Shown: positions 1-8,986 of the stretch, one piece after another | Layout: every line of letters begins with the position of its first letter | Position numbering within the stretch: the first letter of the stretch is position 1 | Assembly: GCF_027533625.1 (NCBI RefSeq) | Contig: NZ_JAQAGZ010000026.1 | Span: 49,567-113,566, forward strand | Origin: Paenibacillus gyeongsangnamensis | GTDB taxonomy: Bacteria; Bacillota; Bacilli; Paenibacillales; NBRC-103111 | DNA: 64,000 nt | Direction of reading: 5' to 3' | Made by a program: the position numbers and the translations under genes | The notes under the pieces: generated by a model | The model's database searches: none | Seen by the model: the letters and a program-made list of their open reading frames with translations, nothing else | What the model was told of the DNA's origin: nothing

Positions 1-1
1 C

Positions 2-805
2 ACCATGTTTTCCAATACGGCATTAGGGGCCGGCCAATCCGGCACCACTTTAACGGCGACTGTGACAGCGGAAGGAGCTTGGGTGAAAAAAACGACATAC
101 GACTGGACAATCACCAAAACCTCCAATGTACTTCGTCCGGTAATTAATCCTCATGTATCGTTTCCGTTGGTTTATACATTACAAACTAAGAGAAACCTTG
201 TATCGGAAAAGGAACTGACCTCCGTACGCGGAATTATCACCGTTAAGAATGGAGGAGATAAACCGACCGAAGGCTTGAAGCTTGTACCGCAAGTACTGTA
301 TAAGGCGGGTGGTGGACCCTTCCAGACTCTTTCGGGTGCCTCTACCGCAATTACGCCTGACCCGCTCCAGCCGGGGGAAACGAAAACCTATCCGTATGAA
401 ATCTTCTTTACACCGGTCAACGGAGCCCAATATAAATTGAGTGCCGCTGTCACCATTACCAACCATTCCGGACATCTGGGCGTTCCTTTCGGGCCTACGC
501 CGGATGCAGGCCTCTCGTTTCCAACGGCCGCTGAGCCGGTTTCCGAGGATGCAACCGCAACGGTAAGCGATACCGCTTTATGTCCGGCCGGCTTTACTTG
601 TACTTCAAGCCACCCGGCACCCTGGAATTTGAATAATAGCGAAACGATCACATATACACTGACTGTAACCAACAATACGGCTCCTATTCTGCAGATTATT
701 CCATTAATGAATAAGGCAACCTTAACGGAAGACAATACCAAACAAGTAAGGCCCGCGGACAATACGGTCCTTATTTTTACAGGTTGTTCGTGCACGAAAC
801 CATAA
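2..805 (+). CDS. 3' part of a DUF11-like repeat surface protein
   Basis: The reading frame is open at the left edge, so only about the last 267 residues are visible. The sequence is Thr/Val/Asn-rich, predicted beta-rich, with repeated TVTNN- and TITK-type segments as in DUF11/conserved-repeat domains of Gram-positive surface proteins. It contains a short CPAGFTC loop and ends TGCSCTKP. There is no LPxTG motif and no C-terminal membrane segment, so sortase anchoring is not indicated. An extracellular structural role is inferred from composition. It is followed after 18 bp by a 49-codon peptide gene with a strong ribosome binding site, so the two may be co-transcribed. Confidence 0.6.
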   Translation, partial: TMFSNTALGAGQSGTTLTATVTAEGAWVKKTTYDWTITKTSNVLRPVINPHVSFPLVYTLQTKRNLVSEKELTSVRGIITVKNGGDKPTEGLKLVPQVLYKAGGGPFQTLSGASTAITPDPLQPGETKTYPYEIFFTPVNGAQYKLSAAVTITNHSGHLGVPFGPTPDAGLSFPTAAEPVSEDATATVSDTALCPAGFTCTSSHPAPWNLNNSETITYTLTVTNNTAPILQIIPLMNKATLTEDNTKQVRPADNTVLIFTGCSCTKP

Positions 806-823
806 AATCAGGGAGGAACGGAC

Positions 824-973
824 ATGTTAAAAAAAACATACTCCAAGCCTGCTGTTATTGAGCATGAGAAAATCTGTTTTGAAACGGGACTATCCAGCTG
901 CGTTTGCGTTGCCGATCTCGGGCAGGTTAAAGTTTGCGTGAAGCCCGATGGCACTTGGGACCCGCTTCCTTAA
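824..973 (+). CDS. 49-aa peptide with RiPP-leader-like N-terminus
   Basis: An AGGGAGGAACGGAC ribosome binding site precedes ATG at 824. The peptide starts MLKKTYSKPAVIEHEKICFE and ends CVKPDGTWDPLP, with four cysteines at residues 18, 26, 28 and 38. A Lys-rich start, a YxKP motif and then a hydrophilic stretch resemble leader regions of ribosomally made, modified peptides (the YxxP motif is known in lasso and related precursors). The C-terminal half carries three of the four cysteines. No modification enzyme is visible downstream; anything to the left is outside the window. It is also possibly just a small partner of the preceding surface protein. Coding is likely; function is unknown. Confidence 0.55.
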   Translation: MLKKTYSKPAVIEHEKICFETGLSSCVCVADLGQVKVCVKPDGTWDPLP

Positions 974-1150
974 AAAAGTAACAGAATAGCAGCTATTGAG
1001 AAAGTTAACAAAGATCCGCTAGCCAAGCTGGCTTGGGTAGTGCAATTTTTCAGCTTCTTAGCCTTACCTGAATAAGGAAACGCCTTCTTCGATGAAGGCC
1101 AGTTGTTGACAAGCCCCGTTTTCTAGGAGCTATGTAAAAAAGATCGCCTG

Positions 1151-1312
1151 TTATCCGGCCTTCTTGGCTAGGTTATTGGCGATCTTCTTTATATTTTGGC
1201 ATATGGCAGTCATCAACGCTTGCTGCTGCAATTTTTCTGCCGCGGGACCCGAAGCCCATGGAGCTCTTTGGCGTCTGCAGCTTCATCGGAGAATTTTAGG
1301 AAAAAAATATGT
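1151..1312 (-). pseudogene. C-terminal remnant of an IS1182-like transposase
   Basis: Reading the minus strand gives ADAKELHGLR in one frame and then, after a frameshift, QALMTAICQNIKKIANNLAK and a stop at 1151. This is the usual C-terminal signature of IS1182-family transposases (FADAKELHGLR...AQNIKKIA). Only about 50 codons survive and the two parts are out of frame. The rest of 974-1386 holds no gene I can support. Confidence 0.6.
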
Positions 1313-1386
1313 TCTGGAAGACATGATCCTGCCCTTTTTGATCCATACTAAACCGTATATCAAATTACCGCTATTGGAGAAACAGG

Positions 1387-2712
1387 ATGCTGCCTCTAGC
1401 TATCGGATTAGGAAAAATGGCCGGTCATATGAGCCGGATGCTGGGGAAACAAGGTACGAGCTTACCCGGACATTTGGCGCTCAGACTTTGCCCCCATCTG
1501 CTATCCGCCTTATCCGGCAAAATCAAGGATACCGTCTTGGTTACGGGCACCAACGGCAAAACAACAACCTCAAGCATACTCGCATCCATTTTTATCCAGG
1601 CGGGCAGAACTGTCATTCACAATCGCGAAGGGGCCAATTTAATGTCCGGCATCACCACCTGTCTCATGCAGCAAACGAACGCATTCGGCGCTTTGAACCA
1701 AGAAAGCATGGCCATTCTTGAAGTGGATGAAGGTAGCCTCTATAACGTGCTTCAGCATATCCGCCCCCAAGCCATATTGATTACAAATTTTTTCCGGGAT
1801 CAGCTGGACCGTTACGGCGAAATCGACCGGTTGGTGGAGCAGGTCGCAGAAGCCATCGAACCGATGGATACGACGTTATTCATCAATGGCGACGATCCTT
1901 TAGCCGTCCGTTTATCCAGGCTGCGGAAGCCTTCCGTATTTTACGGCTTGAAGAACGGCGCCTACTCGTTTCCCCGGCAAGGAATGCGCGAATCCCGATT
2001 TTGCCCCGTATGCGGCAATCCGTTAACTTACGAGTGGGAGCATTACGGACAGCTGGGCCATTTTCAATGCGATTGCGGATTTTCGCGCCCTCCCGTCGAT
2101 TATGAAGTGGAAAAGATCGAGAACGAGGATGCGCTCCGGATCGTCCTGCATGGAAAACCGTTCGATACGCCGCTGCAGGGCGCCTATAACGCTTACAATG
2201 TGGCCGCGGCGGTCGCCTGCGCCAAACAATTCGGCCTGGACGACGCCATGATTTCGGGCGGAATCTCGAGCTATCGAAGCGATAACGGACGCATGCAGCG
2301 GTTTAGCATCGGCGGGATTCCTTACAAGCTCAACCTGGCCAAAAATCCCCAAGGGGTCAACAGCACCCTGGCCGCCTACCTGCAAACCAAGGAGCCCAAG
2401 CAGTTTATTCTTGTGCTGGATGACCGGGACGCTGACGGGCACGATGTTTCATGGATTTGGGATGCGGATTATGAGCTTCTGCAGCGGAGCGACATCGAAC
2501 GGATTTATTGCGCGGGGAGAAGGGCTCACGATATGGCCTTACGCCTGTATTATACAGGAATCGCCAGAGACCGCATCCATGTGACGCCGTCGGCCGCAAG
2601 CGCCTTACAAGATAGCTGCATATGGAAACGGCCCACTTACGTCGTATCGAATTACTCCTCTCTTCACTTCGTACAACGGCGATTGGAGGAGCTGGAATGC
2701 AGCCGGTCTTGA
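1387..2712 (+). CDS. murT: Lipid II isoglutaminyl synthase, MurT subunit
   Basis: MurT is the Mur-ligase-like subunit of the MurT-GatD complex, which amidates the D-Glu of lipid II to D-isoglutamine in the cytoplasm. The 441-aa protein has the Mur ligase P-loop GTNGKTTT at about residue 54. A Cys4 zinc-ribbon insertion (CPVCGNPL then CDCGF, about residues 205-230) is typical of MurT. A DDRDADGHDVSW segment marks the C-terminal DUF1727 domain. Length is normal for the family. It overlaps gatD by 16 bp, so the two are translationally coupled. The start at 1387 gives MLPLAIGLGK; an N-terminal hydrophobic helix is usual for MurT. Confidence 0.95.
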   Translation: MLPLAIGLGKMAGHMSRMLGKQGTSLPGHLALRLCPHLLSALSGKIKDTVLVTGTNGKTTTSSILASIFIQAGRTVIHNREGANLMSGITTCLMQQTNAFGALNQESMAILEVDEGSLYNVLQHIRPQAILITNFFRDQLDRYGEIDRLVEQVAEAIEPMDTTLFINGDDPLAVRLSRLRKPSVFYGLKNGAYSFPRQGMRESRFCPVCGNPLTYEWEHYGQLGHFQCDCGFSRPPVDYEVEKIENEDALRIVLHGKPFDTPLQGAYNAYNVAAAVACAKQFGLDDAMISGGISSYRSDNGRMQRFSIGGIPYKLNLAKNPQGVNSTLAAYLQTKEPKQFILVLDDRDADGHDVSWIWDADYELLQRSDIERIYCAGRRAHDMALRLYYTGIARDRIHVTPSAASALQDSCIWKRPTYVVSNYSSLHFVQRRLEELECSRS

Positions 2713-3440
2713 CGATGTTGCATTTTTTTCCCGAGCATTTGAATTTATACGGGGACCGGGGCAATGTTACCGTACTCCAGAAGCGGTGCGGGTGGCGAAA
2801 TATCCTCCTGAAGATTCAAGAAATCCGCCATGCCCGGGAGGCCTGTTTCCCGGAGGCGGATCTGTTCATGATCGGCGGCGGGAGCGACCGCGAGCAGGGA
2901 CTGGTAATGGAGGAATTGGTGCAGATGAAGGAACCGTGGAAGGAAGCGATCGAGGACGGACTCTGCGGACTCGCCATCTGCGGCGGATACCAATTGCTGG
3001 GTGAGTACTATGAATTGGCCGATGGGACCCGGATTCAAGGGCTTGGCATCCTCGATTATTATTCGCGATGCGGCGATCCGCGGCGCCGGCTCGTCGGGAA
3101 TTTGGGCGTTATCTCTCCCAGATTCGGACCGCTGGTCGGCTTTGAGAATCACGGCGGTGAAACCTTCCACGCTTACGAAGCTTTGGGGGACGTAGTGTTC
3201 GGCTATGGAAATAACCTAAGCAAGAAGAAAGAAGGATTGGTTTATAAGCATGTGATCGGCACTTATTTGCATGGGCCCGTTCTATCCAAAAATCCCGTCC
3301 TTGCGGATTGGATGATTATGGCCGCTCTCCGAAGGAAATACGGCGAAGCGCCGCTGCCAAGTCTGAATAACGAACTGGAAGACGAGGCGAAGAAGATCCT
3401 CTGGAACCGCGAAGCCGGGCATCGGCTCCGGCTGTCGTAA
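2697..3440 (+). CDS. gatD: Lipid II isoglutaminyl synthase, GatD glutaminase subunit
   Basis: GatD hydrolyses glutamine and channels ammonia to MurT for amidation of lipid II. The start at 2697 is chosen because GGAGGAGC lies just upstream and the protein then begins MQPVLTMLHFFPEHLNLYGD, the normal GatD N-terminus. The class I glutaminase nucleophile is Cys95 in LAICGGYQLL and the catalytic His is about residue 192 in GTYLHGP. It has 247 residues, the family length. It overlaps murT, forming a two-gene operon. The region after the stop is GC-rich, but I see no clear T-tailed hairpin. Confidence 0.95.
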   Translation: MQPVLTMLHFFPEHLNLYGDRGNVTVLQKRCGWRNILLKIQEIRHAREACFPEADLFMIGGGSDREQGLVMEELVQMKEPWKEAIEDGLCGLAICGGYQLLGEYYELADGTRIQGLGILDYYSRCGDPRRRLVGNLGVISPRFGPLVGFENHGGETFHAYEALGDVVFGYGNNLSKKKEGLVYKHVIGTYLHGPVLSKNPVLADWMIMAALRRKYGEAPLPSLNNELEDEAKKILWNREAGHRLRLS

Positions 3441-3514
3441 GCCACGGCAGCCTTCAAATCCGCCTTGCAATTACAAGGGCCGAGGCCGGTTTCTTCCGTC
3501 TCCCGGCCCCCGGC

Positions 3515-3751
3515 TTATTTCTTAGGAACAGAAACGCCGTTATCAAACAGATATTTCATAAAGTGTAGTTCTGCTAATGCCTCTTGTTCACTACGCCACT
3601 TCTGATTTGACAAACGTAATATCCGTTCAGGGTACCCGTTTTGTGCTGGGTATTGATACACATCATTAACATTGCCACCAACATGTGTAAGAAGATTCGA
3701 ATTAAGCCCAAATGCATTTGTTGCTGTTTGTAACACACTTTCCTTCAGCAT
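3515..3751 (-). pseudogene. Truncated aminoglycoside-phosphotransferase-like kinase
   Basis: Seventy-eight codons resemble the N-lobe of APH/choline-kinase-type phosphotransferases: the VGGNVNDVYQY glycine-rich strand, then ERILRLSN and a region where the ATP-lysine segment would be. Family members are usually about 300 residues, and the catalytic HGD loop is absent because the frame stops after VPKK. A good GGAGGG site precedes the ATG, so the 5' end is intact and the loss is at the 3' end. It sits next to another broken P-loop kinase gene transcribed the same way. Confidence 0.6.
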
Positions 3752-3808
3752 TCCATTCCCTCCTTCAGATTATCAAAATGACAATTTTTCTACGAATGAA
3801 AGTTTTAT

Positions 3809-4172
3809 TCAGCATTCCTGGCCGTTTAGTTTCGCCAGAATTTGTTTTGCATACCAATCCCAATCAGCATCGTCTGTGTTAATTTCCAATGTAGGAATTT
3901 GAGATTGTTGCGCATAGTTACGTAATTGTTCCTGAATCTCTAAGTTTTAAGAGATTGATATGTTCGTCCTGTTTCAAAGACCTGAGGGTACCGTGATCTT
4001 GATGCAAAATTTGCGAATAGTGTTCGCTTACTGCGATCATAGTTCTTTCGACATTTGAGGTCTGACTATGTACTTTCTTTAACGCAGACAAAACAGATGT
4101 TTTGCCTGCCGTGGATAATCCTTCAACAATTATTCCTTGAATCAATATTTCACCTCTTCTGTTCAGGATCAC
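3809..4172 (-). pseudogene. Broken P-loop nucleoside/nucleotide kinase-like gene
   Basis: The 5' part encodes a Walker A segment, GIIVEGLSTAGKTSVLSALK. The likely start is a TTG at 4145 preceded by GAGGTGA. After about 84 codons the frame stops, but a second frame continues with IQEQLRNYAQQSQIPTLEIN and WDWYAKQILAKLNGQEC, which looks like the C-terminus of the same kind of small kinase. The middle of the protein is missing and the two halves are out of frame, indicating deletion plus frameshift. Function cannot be retained. Confidence 0.55.
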
Positions 4173-4328
4173 AAAACTAAGTACAACTTACCATATATTT
4201 CAATCCCATTCCTACACATTCCTGCCATTAAACTCTCGACATTCAAAATCCTCATTCCTGATGTAGAAGTGTTATAATGAAAAAGATTCAAGATACCATT
4301 CAATAACGAAAAGGAGAGAGCAAATCCG

Positions 4329-5216
4329 ATGAATACAAAGCAATTGGACCGAATCCATACTGGAAAGGGGTTTATAGCGGCCTTAGACCAAAGCGGGGGG
4401 AGTACACCTAAGGCTCTCTTGCAGTATGGCATTAAGGAAAACAGCTATTCCAATGATGAAGAAATGTATGCATTGATACATGAGATGAGAACTCGTATTA
4501 TCAAGAGCCCCGCGTTTGATTCCCAGTTCATTTTGGGTGCGATCTTATTTGAGAACACAATGGATCGATCCATTGACGGGCAATTTACCGCTGATTATCT
4601 TTGGGAAAAGAAAGGCATCGTTCCTTTTCTAAAAGTCGATAAAGGGCTTGCCGATCTTGAAGACGGAGTTCAGCTCATGAAGCCCATTTTCGGTCTAAAC
4701 GACCTTTTGAAGCGGGCGGTTGAACGAAACATTTTTGGGACAAAAATGCGCTCGGTTATTAAGGAAGCCAATCCGGTCGGAATAAGAAAAGTGGTTGAGC
4801 AACAGTTTGCCATCGGTAATCAAATCATTGAGATGGGGCTGGTTCCGATTATCGAACCGGAAGTTGATATTCACAGCGCGGATAAGGCAACATCGGAAAA
4901 ACGATTAAAAGATGAGATTTTCGAGCATTTATCTACCCTTGGCAAAGACGTAAAAGTCATGCTTAAACTCTCCATACCGACGGAAGACAATTTCTACAGT
5001 GATTTGATGGAGGATCCGCATGTTGTACGGGTCGTGGCTTTGTCAGGCGGGTACACGCAAGAGGAAGCCAATGAAAAGCTAGCACGTAATCATGGTTTGA
5101 TCGCCAGTTTCTCCCGTGCATTGTCGGAGGGCCTTACCGCAGGGCAAACGCACGACGAATTCAACGTGATGTTGTCACAATCCATTCAGGAGATTTATGA
5201 AGCTTCTATTAAATAA
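4329..5216 (+). CDS. fda: Fructose-bisphosphate aldolase class I
   Basis: This cleaves fructose 1,6-bisphosphate to DHAP and glyceraldehyde 3-phosphate in the cytosol by a Schiff-base mechanism. The 295-aa protein matches the metal-independent class I aldolase family of Firmicutes: N-terminal GFIAALDQSGGSTPKAL, IVPFLKVDKG, and VKVMLKLSIPTEDNFY with the expected Schiff-base lysine. Length is normal. An AAAGGAGAGAGC site precedes the ATG, and a TATAAT lies about 50 bp upstream at 4273-4278. It is monocistronic, flanked upstream by divergent broken genes and downstream by a hairpin. Confidence 0.93.
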   Translation: MNTKQLDRIHTGKGFIAALDQSGGSTPKALLQYGIKENSYSNDEEMYALIHEMRTRIIKSPAFDSQFILGAILFENTMDRSIDGQFTADYLWEKKGIVPFLKVDKGLADLEDGVQLMKPIFGLNDLLKRAVERNIFGTKMRSVIKEANPVGIRKVVEQQFAIGNQIIEMGLVPIIEPEVDIHSADKATSEKRLKDEIFEHLSTLGKDVKVMLKLSIPTEDNFYSDLMEDPHVVRVVALSGGYTQEEANEKLARNHGLIASFSRALSEGLTAGQTHDEFNVMLSQSIQEIYEASIK

Positions 5217-5229
5217 GGGAAATGAACAG

Positions 5230-5281
5230 GGCTGCCGATCATGCCGGCAGCCTGTGTCATTCTGTTATCGTACCCATTAGC
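5230..5281 (+). repeat. Dispersed intergenic repeat copy A (hairpin plus TTATCGTACCCATTAGC)
   Basis: A perfect 8-bp stem GGCTGCCG (5230-5237) / CGGCAGCC (5245-5252) is followed by a degenerate copy of the motif CTATCGTTACCCGTTAGC. The same hairpin plus tail recurs at 6717-6780 and 7721-7779, and tail motifs at 11311, 12491 and 13135. It also sits where a terminator for fda would be, but lacks a T-run. Confidence 0.6.
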
Positions 5282-5311
5282 CGAACGAATAATCCTACTT
5301 ATAGGCTAGAA

Positions 5312-5331
5312 GGAGCTGCCGCAACAGCTCC
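5312..5331 (-). terminator. Possible terminator hairpin downstream of the small membrane protein gene
   Basis: GGAGCTG (5312-5318) pairs with CAGCTCC (5325-5331) around a 6-nt loop, 22 bp past the stop of the minus-strand gene at 5353. The T-run on that strand is weak. Confidence 0.35.
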
Positions 5332-5352
5332 CTCAATGAATTGGATTTATTT

Positions 5353-5598
5353 TTAATTATCATTCCCTAAAAATACTAGTCCACCGATTCCCAATACAGT
5401 TAATGTAACAAGGAAACCTATTAATAAGAATCCCACGCTTCCAACGAGAACCAACGCCTTAGGAAATATAAGTAATGCCAGTACCCCAAGCACGATGAAA
5501 AAAAGTATAGATTTAAAAGTAATCCTAATTAGTTTCCAAATGAAAACTGCAATAACTATTCCAATGATAATATGTATCAAATGATGCATAATGGTCAA
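5353..5598 (-). CDS. Small hydrophobic membrane protein
   Basis: The 81-aa product is almost entirely hydrophobic, with about three predicted membrane segments (MHHLIHIIIGIVIAVFIW, SILFFIVLGVLALLIF, LVGSVGFLLIGFLVTLTVLG). I recognise no family. It lies 26 bp downstream of the SLH-protein gene on the same strand and could share its transcript. Confidence 0.5.
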   Translation of the reverse strand: MTIMHHLIHIIIGIVIAVFIWKLIRITFKSILFFIVLGVLALLIFPKALVLVGSVGFLLIGFLVTLTVLGIGGLVFLGNDN

Positions 5599-5624
5599 TC
5601 CCTTCAGCTATATCTAACCGGGTA

Positions 5625-6443
5625 TTACTTTCCATAAGTGCTGCCTGTAACCGAGCTATCACCATAGGTGCTTCCGCTAACCGTAGTAGAACCCGACGGA
5701 ACGCTAACAACGATATTCATATCGGATATACGATCCAGAAGAGCCGCGGACTCAGCACGGGTTAATGTGCGGTCCGGATTGAATCGTCCTTGGTCATCTC
5801 CTTGGATCAAATTGTTTTGTACAGCGGTAGCTACATAAGGACGAAGTACACTTGCAATATTGTCTGCATCCTTAAATTTACTGTGTAGCAGTTGATCAGC
5901 AGAACCAGCGTCCATCAATTGTATGGTAGGGTTCAATTTCAGAAGTACTTTGACTAGGGTAACCGTCACATCTTGTCTTTGTGCCCCCTCCGCAGGGTGG
6001 AAGTCATAGCCGCCGTTGAGATCTTTAAAGGCATCGAAATAATCCTTGGTTGCTTCTACAACACTAAATGACCAACGTTTTTGCGGTACGTCGTTAAAAT
6101 CTTGCACGGTGGACGTGTTTTTCAAATTGAACATTCTCGCCACCATCGCTGCGAATTGCTCGCGGGTCACGTGCTGATCAGGATTGAAGTTGTGATTCTC
6201 ATCCCCTTGGAGGACGCCTTTGCTCACGAGATCTTTTATGTATTTTTCTGCCCAGTGGCCTCCAATGTCCACTAGATTAATGTTGAAATTGTTTTCCACC
6301 TTCGTGTTGTTATCAATTTTGATTTGATTATGGTTACCCTTGATGTGAATATTGCCTGTGCCGTTATTGTCGGCTGCGAAAGCCGGTACAGCGGAGAGTG
6401 ACAAAATGGAGAATACAGATACGGTAGCCAATAACTTTTTCAT
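5625..6443 (-). CDS. Secreted S-layer homology (SLH) domain protein
   Basis: SLH domains bind pyruvylated secondary cell-wall polymers and anchor proteins to the envelope. The 272-aa protein starts with a signal peptide, MKKLLATVSVFSILSLSAVPAFA. A short Asn-rich segment (about 25-55) is followed by SLH modules: FNPDQHVTREQFAAMVARMF (about 88-107), a degenerate middle module, and a clear final one with FNPDRTLTRAESAALLDRIS. The tail is Ser/Thr/Gly-rich with two GSTYG repeats. There is no catalytic domain, so it is probably a small wall-associated protein. It is followed by a small membrane protein on the same strand. Confidence 0.85.
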   Translation of the reverse strand: MKKLLATVSVFSILSLSAVPAFAADNNGTGNIHIKGNHNQIKIDNNTKVENNFNINLVDIGGHWAEKYIKDLVSKGVLQGDENHNFNPDQHVTREQFAAMVARMFNLKNTSTVQDFNDVPQKRWSFSVVEATKDYFDAFKDLNGGYDFHPAEGAQRQDVTVTLVKVLLKLNPTIQLMDAGSADQLLHSKFKDADNIASVLRPYVATAVQNNLIQGDDQGRFNPDRTLTRAESAALLDRISDMNIVVSVPSGSTTVSGSTYGDSSVTGSTYGK

Positions 6444-6691
6444 AATTATTCATCCCATCCTTTGATTGTTTTTTCTTACACTATTTGATTCGGAAGAACT
6501 AGATCGATTTTTGAGGGTAGTTCTATAGTTTAATATATTTATTTTTTTCGGGGCATTTTGTAATACTTTTGACACATATTTCTGGATTTGTGGTTCAAAA
6601 TTAGTTTTGAAATACGCTATCTACAACGGGTTTGTAAATCTTTCTGCGGGATAATATGCATTTTTTATTTCCATATAGAGATTCCCCATTA

Positions 6692-6780
6692 AAACTAATC
6701 TGCCCATTATCGCAACAAGGCTGCCGATTATCTCCGCGGCAGCCTCGATGTCATGGATGATTACCTCTCGTTACCCGTTA
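6692..6780 (+). repeat. Dispersed intergenic repeat copy B
   Basis: An AACTAATCTGCCCATTAT left part, the AAGGCTGCCG/CGGCAGCC hairpin (6717-6744) and a CTCTCGTTACCCGTTA tail (6765-6780) make the fullest copy of the repeat in the window. The left part is also found alone near 19450-19468 (CTAATCTGCCCGTTAG). Confidence 0.6.
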
Positions 6781-6831
6781 ATTCAACGGCATTATTTAAA
6801 CGGTTTTCTCCGTTAGCACAACCGCGGAGTA

Positions 6832-6999
6832 TTATCCTTCTATGGGCATATTAGGACCCCTTAAATCCAATTGATAAAAAGCAAGATCCAGCCATTTATC
6901 AAATTTGTATCCTGCTTTTTTTATTACTCCGCAATATTCAAATCCCAATCTTTCGTGGAGCTTTATACTTATCTCATTTGCTGCATCGATTCCAGCAAC
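6832..6999 (-). pseudogene. C-terminal fragment of a GNAT (phosphinothricin-type) acetyltransferase
   Basis: The minus strand reads VAGIDAANEISIKLHERLGF, then EYCGVIKKAGYKFDKWLDLA, then FYQLDLRGP and a stop at 6832. NxxSIxLHExLGF and GYKFxxWLD are the usual C-terminal half of small GNAT acetyltransferases of the phosphinothricin/methionine-sulfoximine type. The N-terminal two thirds are absent; at about 7000 the sequence changes to the LysR remnant. Confidence 0.65.
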
Positions 7000-7018
7000 A
7001 AAGCTGTCCATTTCCTCT

Positions 7019-7647
7019 CAACATTACAGTTTTGCAATAGAGGCTTTTGCAAGTCTGATGAATTTTTTTGCTGAACGGAATTATGAGTTGACAATTCGGG
7101 AAGGAAAAACAAGCGATGTGATTGAAGACGTTTACGCAAGCAGAAGTATCCTTGGGATTTTATTTCTAACCGATCTAAACAAGAATTTTTTTGAGCGTTA
7201 TTTTATCTCGAAATCATTAACGTTTACTCCCCTCGCTTCAATGAGGCAGCACGTCTTTCTACGAAAAGAGCATCCTCTAGCCCTTCTCGAGCTCATACCT
7301 TAGAGCAGTTGAAGGAATATCCTTATCTGACCTACCAAAAGGACGACGTACTGCTCCATTTTGCGGAAGAAGCCATCAATATGGATAAAATCGGGAAATT
7401 GGTCTATCTAAAGGATAGAGGCACAATGAATGATCTCCTCTCCAATACAGATGGATACAATCTTGGAACAGGCTGTATCGTCAGAAATTATATGAACCCA
7501 AATATTATTTCTATCCCCTTGGATGTAGGATATCAGATTCAAGTGGGCTATGTGAAACGAAATGATATATTTTTGCCAGAAGAAATTTTAGTTTATATCG
7601 ATTTATTGTCAGAGGCTTTGGAAAAGTCTAAACCGAAAAGTCTATAA
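7019..7647 (+). pseudogene. LysR-family regulator, effector-domain remnant
   Basis: Two consecutive frames together encode about 205 residues of a LysR substrate-binding domain: QHYSFAIEAFASLMNFF, ELTIREGKTSDVIEDVYASR, ILGILFLTDLNKNFFERYF, HVFLRKEHPLA, then after a frameshift near 7290 the segment LEQLKEYPYLTYQKDD to the C-terminus. The DNA-binding wHTH domain is missing and the left end abuts an acetyltransferase fragment. It is therefore a decayed regulator gene. Confidence 0.65.
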
Positions 7648-7720
7648 AATTCGCGTACTTGGTTCTAATCGTTATAAAATAAGGGACCACAACTACATTA
7701 TCCTGACGGTTAAGTTAACA

Positions 7721-7779
7721 AAGGCTGCCGATCATTCGCGGCAGCCTTGTCGAGTATTGCGCTATCGTTACCCGTTAGC
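7721..7779 (+). repeat. Dispersed intergenic repeat copy C
   Basis: AAGGCTGCCG (7721-7730) pairs with CGGCAGCCTT (7739-7748), followed by GCGCTATCGTTACCCGTTAGCG; the core CTATCGTTACCCGTTAGC is at 7762-7779. This is the best-conserved copy of the family. Confidence 0.65.
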
Positions 7780-7845
7780 GTAGAGCCAGTTGGATTACAT
7801 GTTTTTTTTTAGTCAGAATGATTTCCAACGGCTCGTTTTCGAGTA

Positions 7846-8003
7846 TCAAACAGAAATAGTTCGTCGACCCATATAGATTTCAAGTTCCGATATTGCTTTA
7901 TACTCTCCTAATTCAAGATGTTGTTTAAAAGTATTCAAAGAAGTTATGATATCCTTAGAGTTTTCGTAATGCGACCATGTGACATCAGTATTTGGCAAGT
8001 ACT
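7846..8003 (-). pseudogene. Unidentified short coding remnant
   Basis: The minus strand shows about 50 protein-like codons, LPNTDVTWSHYENSKDI to LGEYKAISELEIYMGRR and a stop at 7846, with no start codon and an in-frame stop just upstream. I do not recognise the family. The rest of 7648-8063 contains repeat copy C and nothing else I can support. Confidence 0.25.
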
Positions 8004-8063
8004 ATACTGGTGCTTTGGAATACAGCTACTCCCTTCGTAATAGCTCTCCCGAATGGTTATGAT

Positions 8064-8891
8064 TTATACAGAAGGCCTCACACCATGAAGAAGATCCCAT
8101 GTATTTAGTCCGAATGTGTATTGAAAATGCGGGTAATCAACAAGGGTCCTAAAAGTTCCGCCCCATTGCAATCCTACTTGTTGTCCAAAATGTCCCATTC
8201 TTACAAACTTCTGAGGATCATTGGATTGGATGCCGTTTTCATAAGGCGCAGCGTCAAAGGCCAATCCCCAGTTGTGATAAGAGTCTCCACCTCTGGCATT
8301 CGTAACTACATACCCTGGCATCCATCTGCCCTGAGCAAACAATCGATCTTGTTCGTCCCAACTTCTAAATGCCGTGTATATTCGCACATCCAAGTTATGT
8401 GCCCGCGTTAACTCCAGAAATCTTCTAGCAAGGACAGCAACGTGCGGATGTAGCGAGCGTAGATCACTTGAACTCGGACGGTATTCATAATTGTCCCTTG
8501 GGTATGGATCAAACAATCTTCGTCGTGACCTAGGCTCGACGATGCCTGACGAATAAAGTCCGTTGACCGTTTGGAACCTGTGCACCGCATTTGTAGTCGC
8601 CGCTCCAAACCATCCGTCTAGGTATCCGGCATGATGACCTCTGGCATTCAATAGCTTTTGTACTACCTTGACTTGTTCCAGCAATACTTTCCATGTGACG
8701 GGGCCGACAATTCCATCAGGGTTTATTTCAAACCGGTCCTGAAAATTTTTTGTTGCCTCACTTGTCTTAATATCAAAAACACCATTAAGCACAAATCCAT
8801 TAAAATTAAGTGCTAGTCCGTTTAAATTCATTTGAAGCAATTTTACATAATGACCAGTGGACCCTAATTGAATGATTGGCAAAACTGGCAT
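8064..8891 (-). CDS. Peptidoglycan-binding M15 endopeptidase (CwlK-like)
   Basis: Predicted to cut peptide stems of peptidoglycan. The 275-aa protein has two peptidoglycan_binding_1 modules (about residues 8-65, with LQMNLNGLAL and DGIVGPVTW, and about 70-125, with LLNARGHHAGYLDGWFG and VHRFQTVNGL). A peptidase M15_4 domain follows with zinc-site motifs SYHNWGLAFDA (His and Asp) and DYPHFQY (His). No signal peptide is visible, so export may be non-classical or the protein may act at lysis, as with phage or spore-lysis enzymes. Isolated gene with a GC-poor 3' flank. Confidence 0.85.
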   Translation of the reverse strand: MPVLPIIQLGSTGHYVKLLQMNLNGLALNFNGFVLNGVFDIKTSEATKNFQDRFEINPDGIVGPVTWKVLLEQVKVVQKLLNARGHHAGYLDGWFGAATTNAVHRFQTVNGLYSSGIVEPRSRRRLFDPYPRDNYEYRPSSSDLRSLHPHVAVLARRFLELTRAHNLDVRIYTAFRSWDEQDRLFAQGRWMPGYVVTNARGGDSYHNWGLAFDAAPYENGIQSNDPQKFVRMGHFGQQVGLQWGGTFRTLVDYPHFQYTFGLNTWDLLHGVRPSV

Positions 8892-8986
8892 GAATGGACC
8901 CCCCCACCATCATTACCTTCTACATGGTAATGTATGGGCGGTTACATTGTCCTGTTACTTTTGTAAGTGTGTGAATATAAAAGAAA

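Noticed and set aside
388..795. Long minus-strand frame opposite the surface protein
   Set aside because: Complement of a clear coding region, with no ribosome binding site and no recognisable domain.
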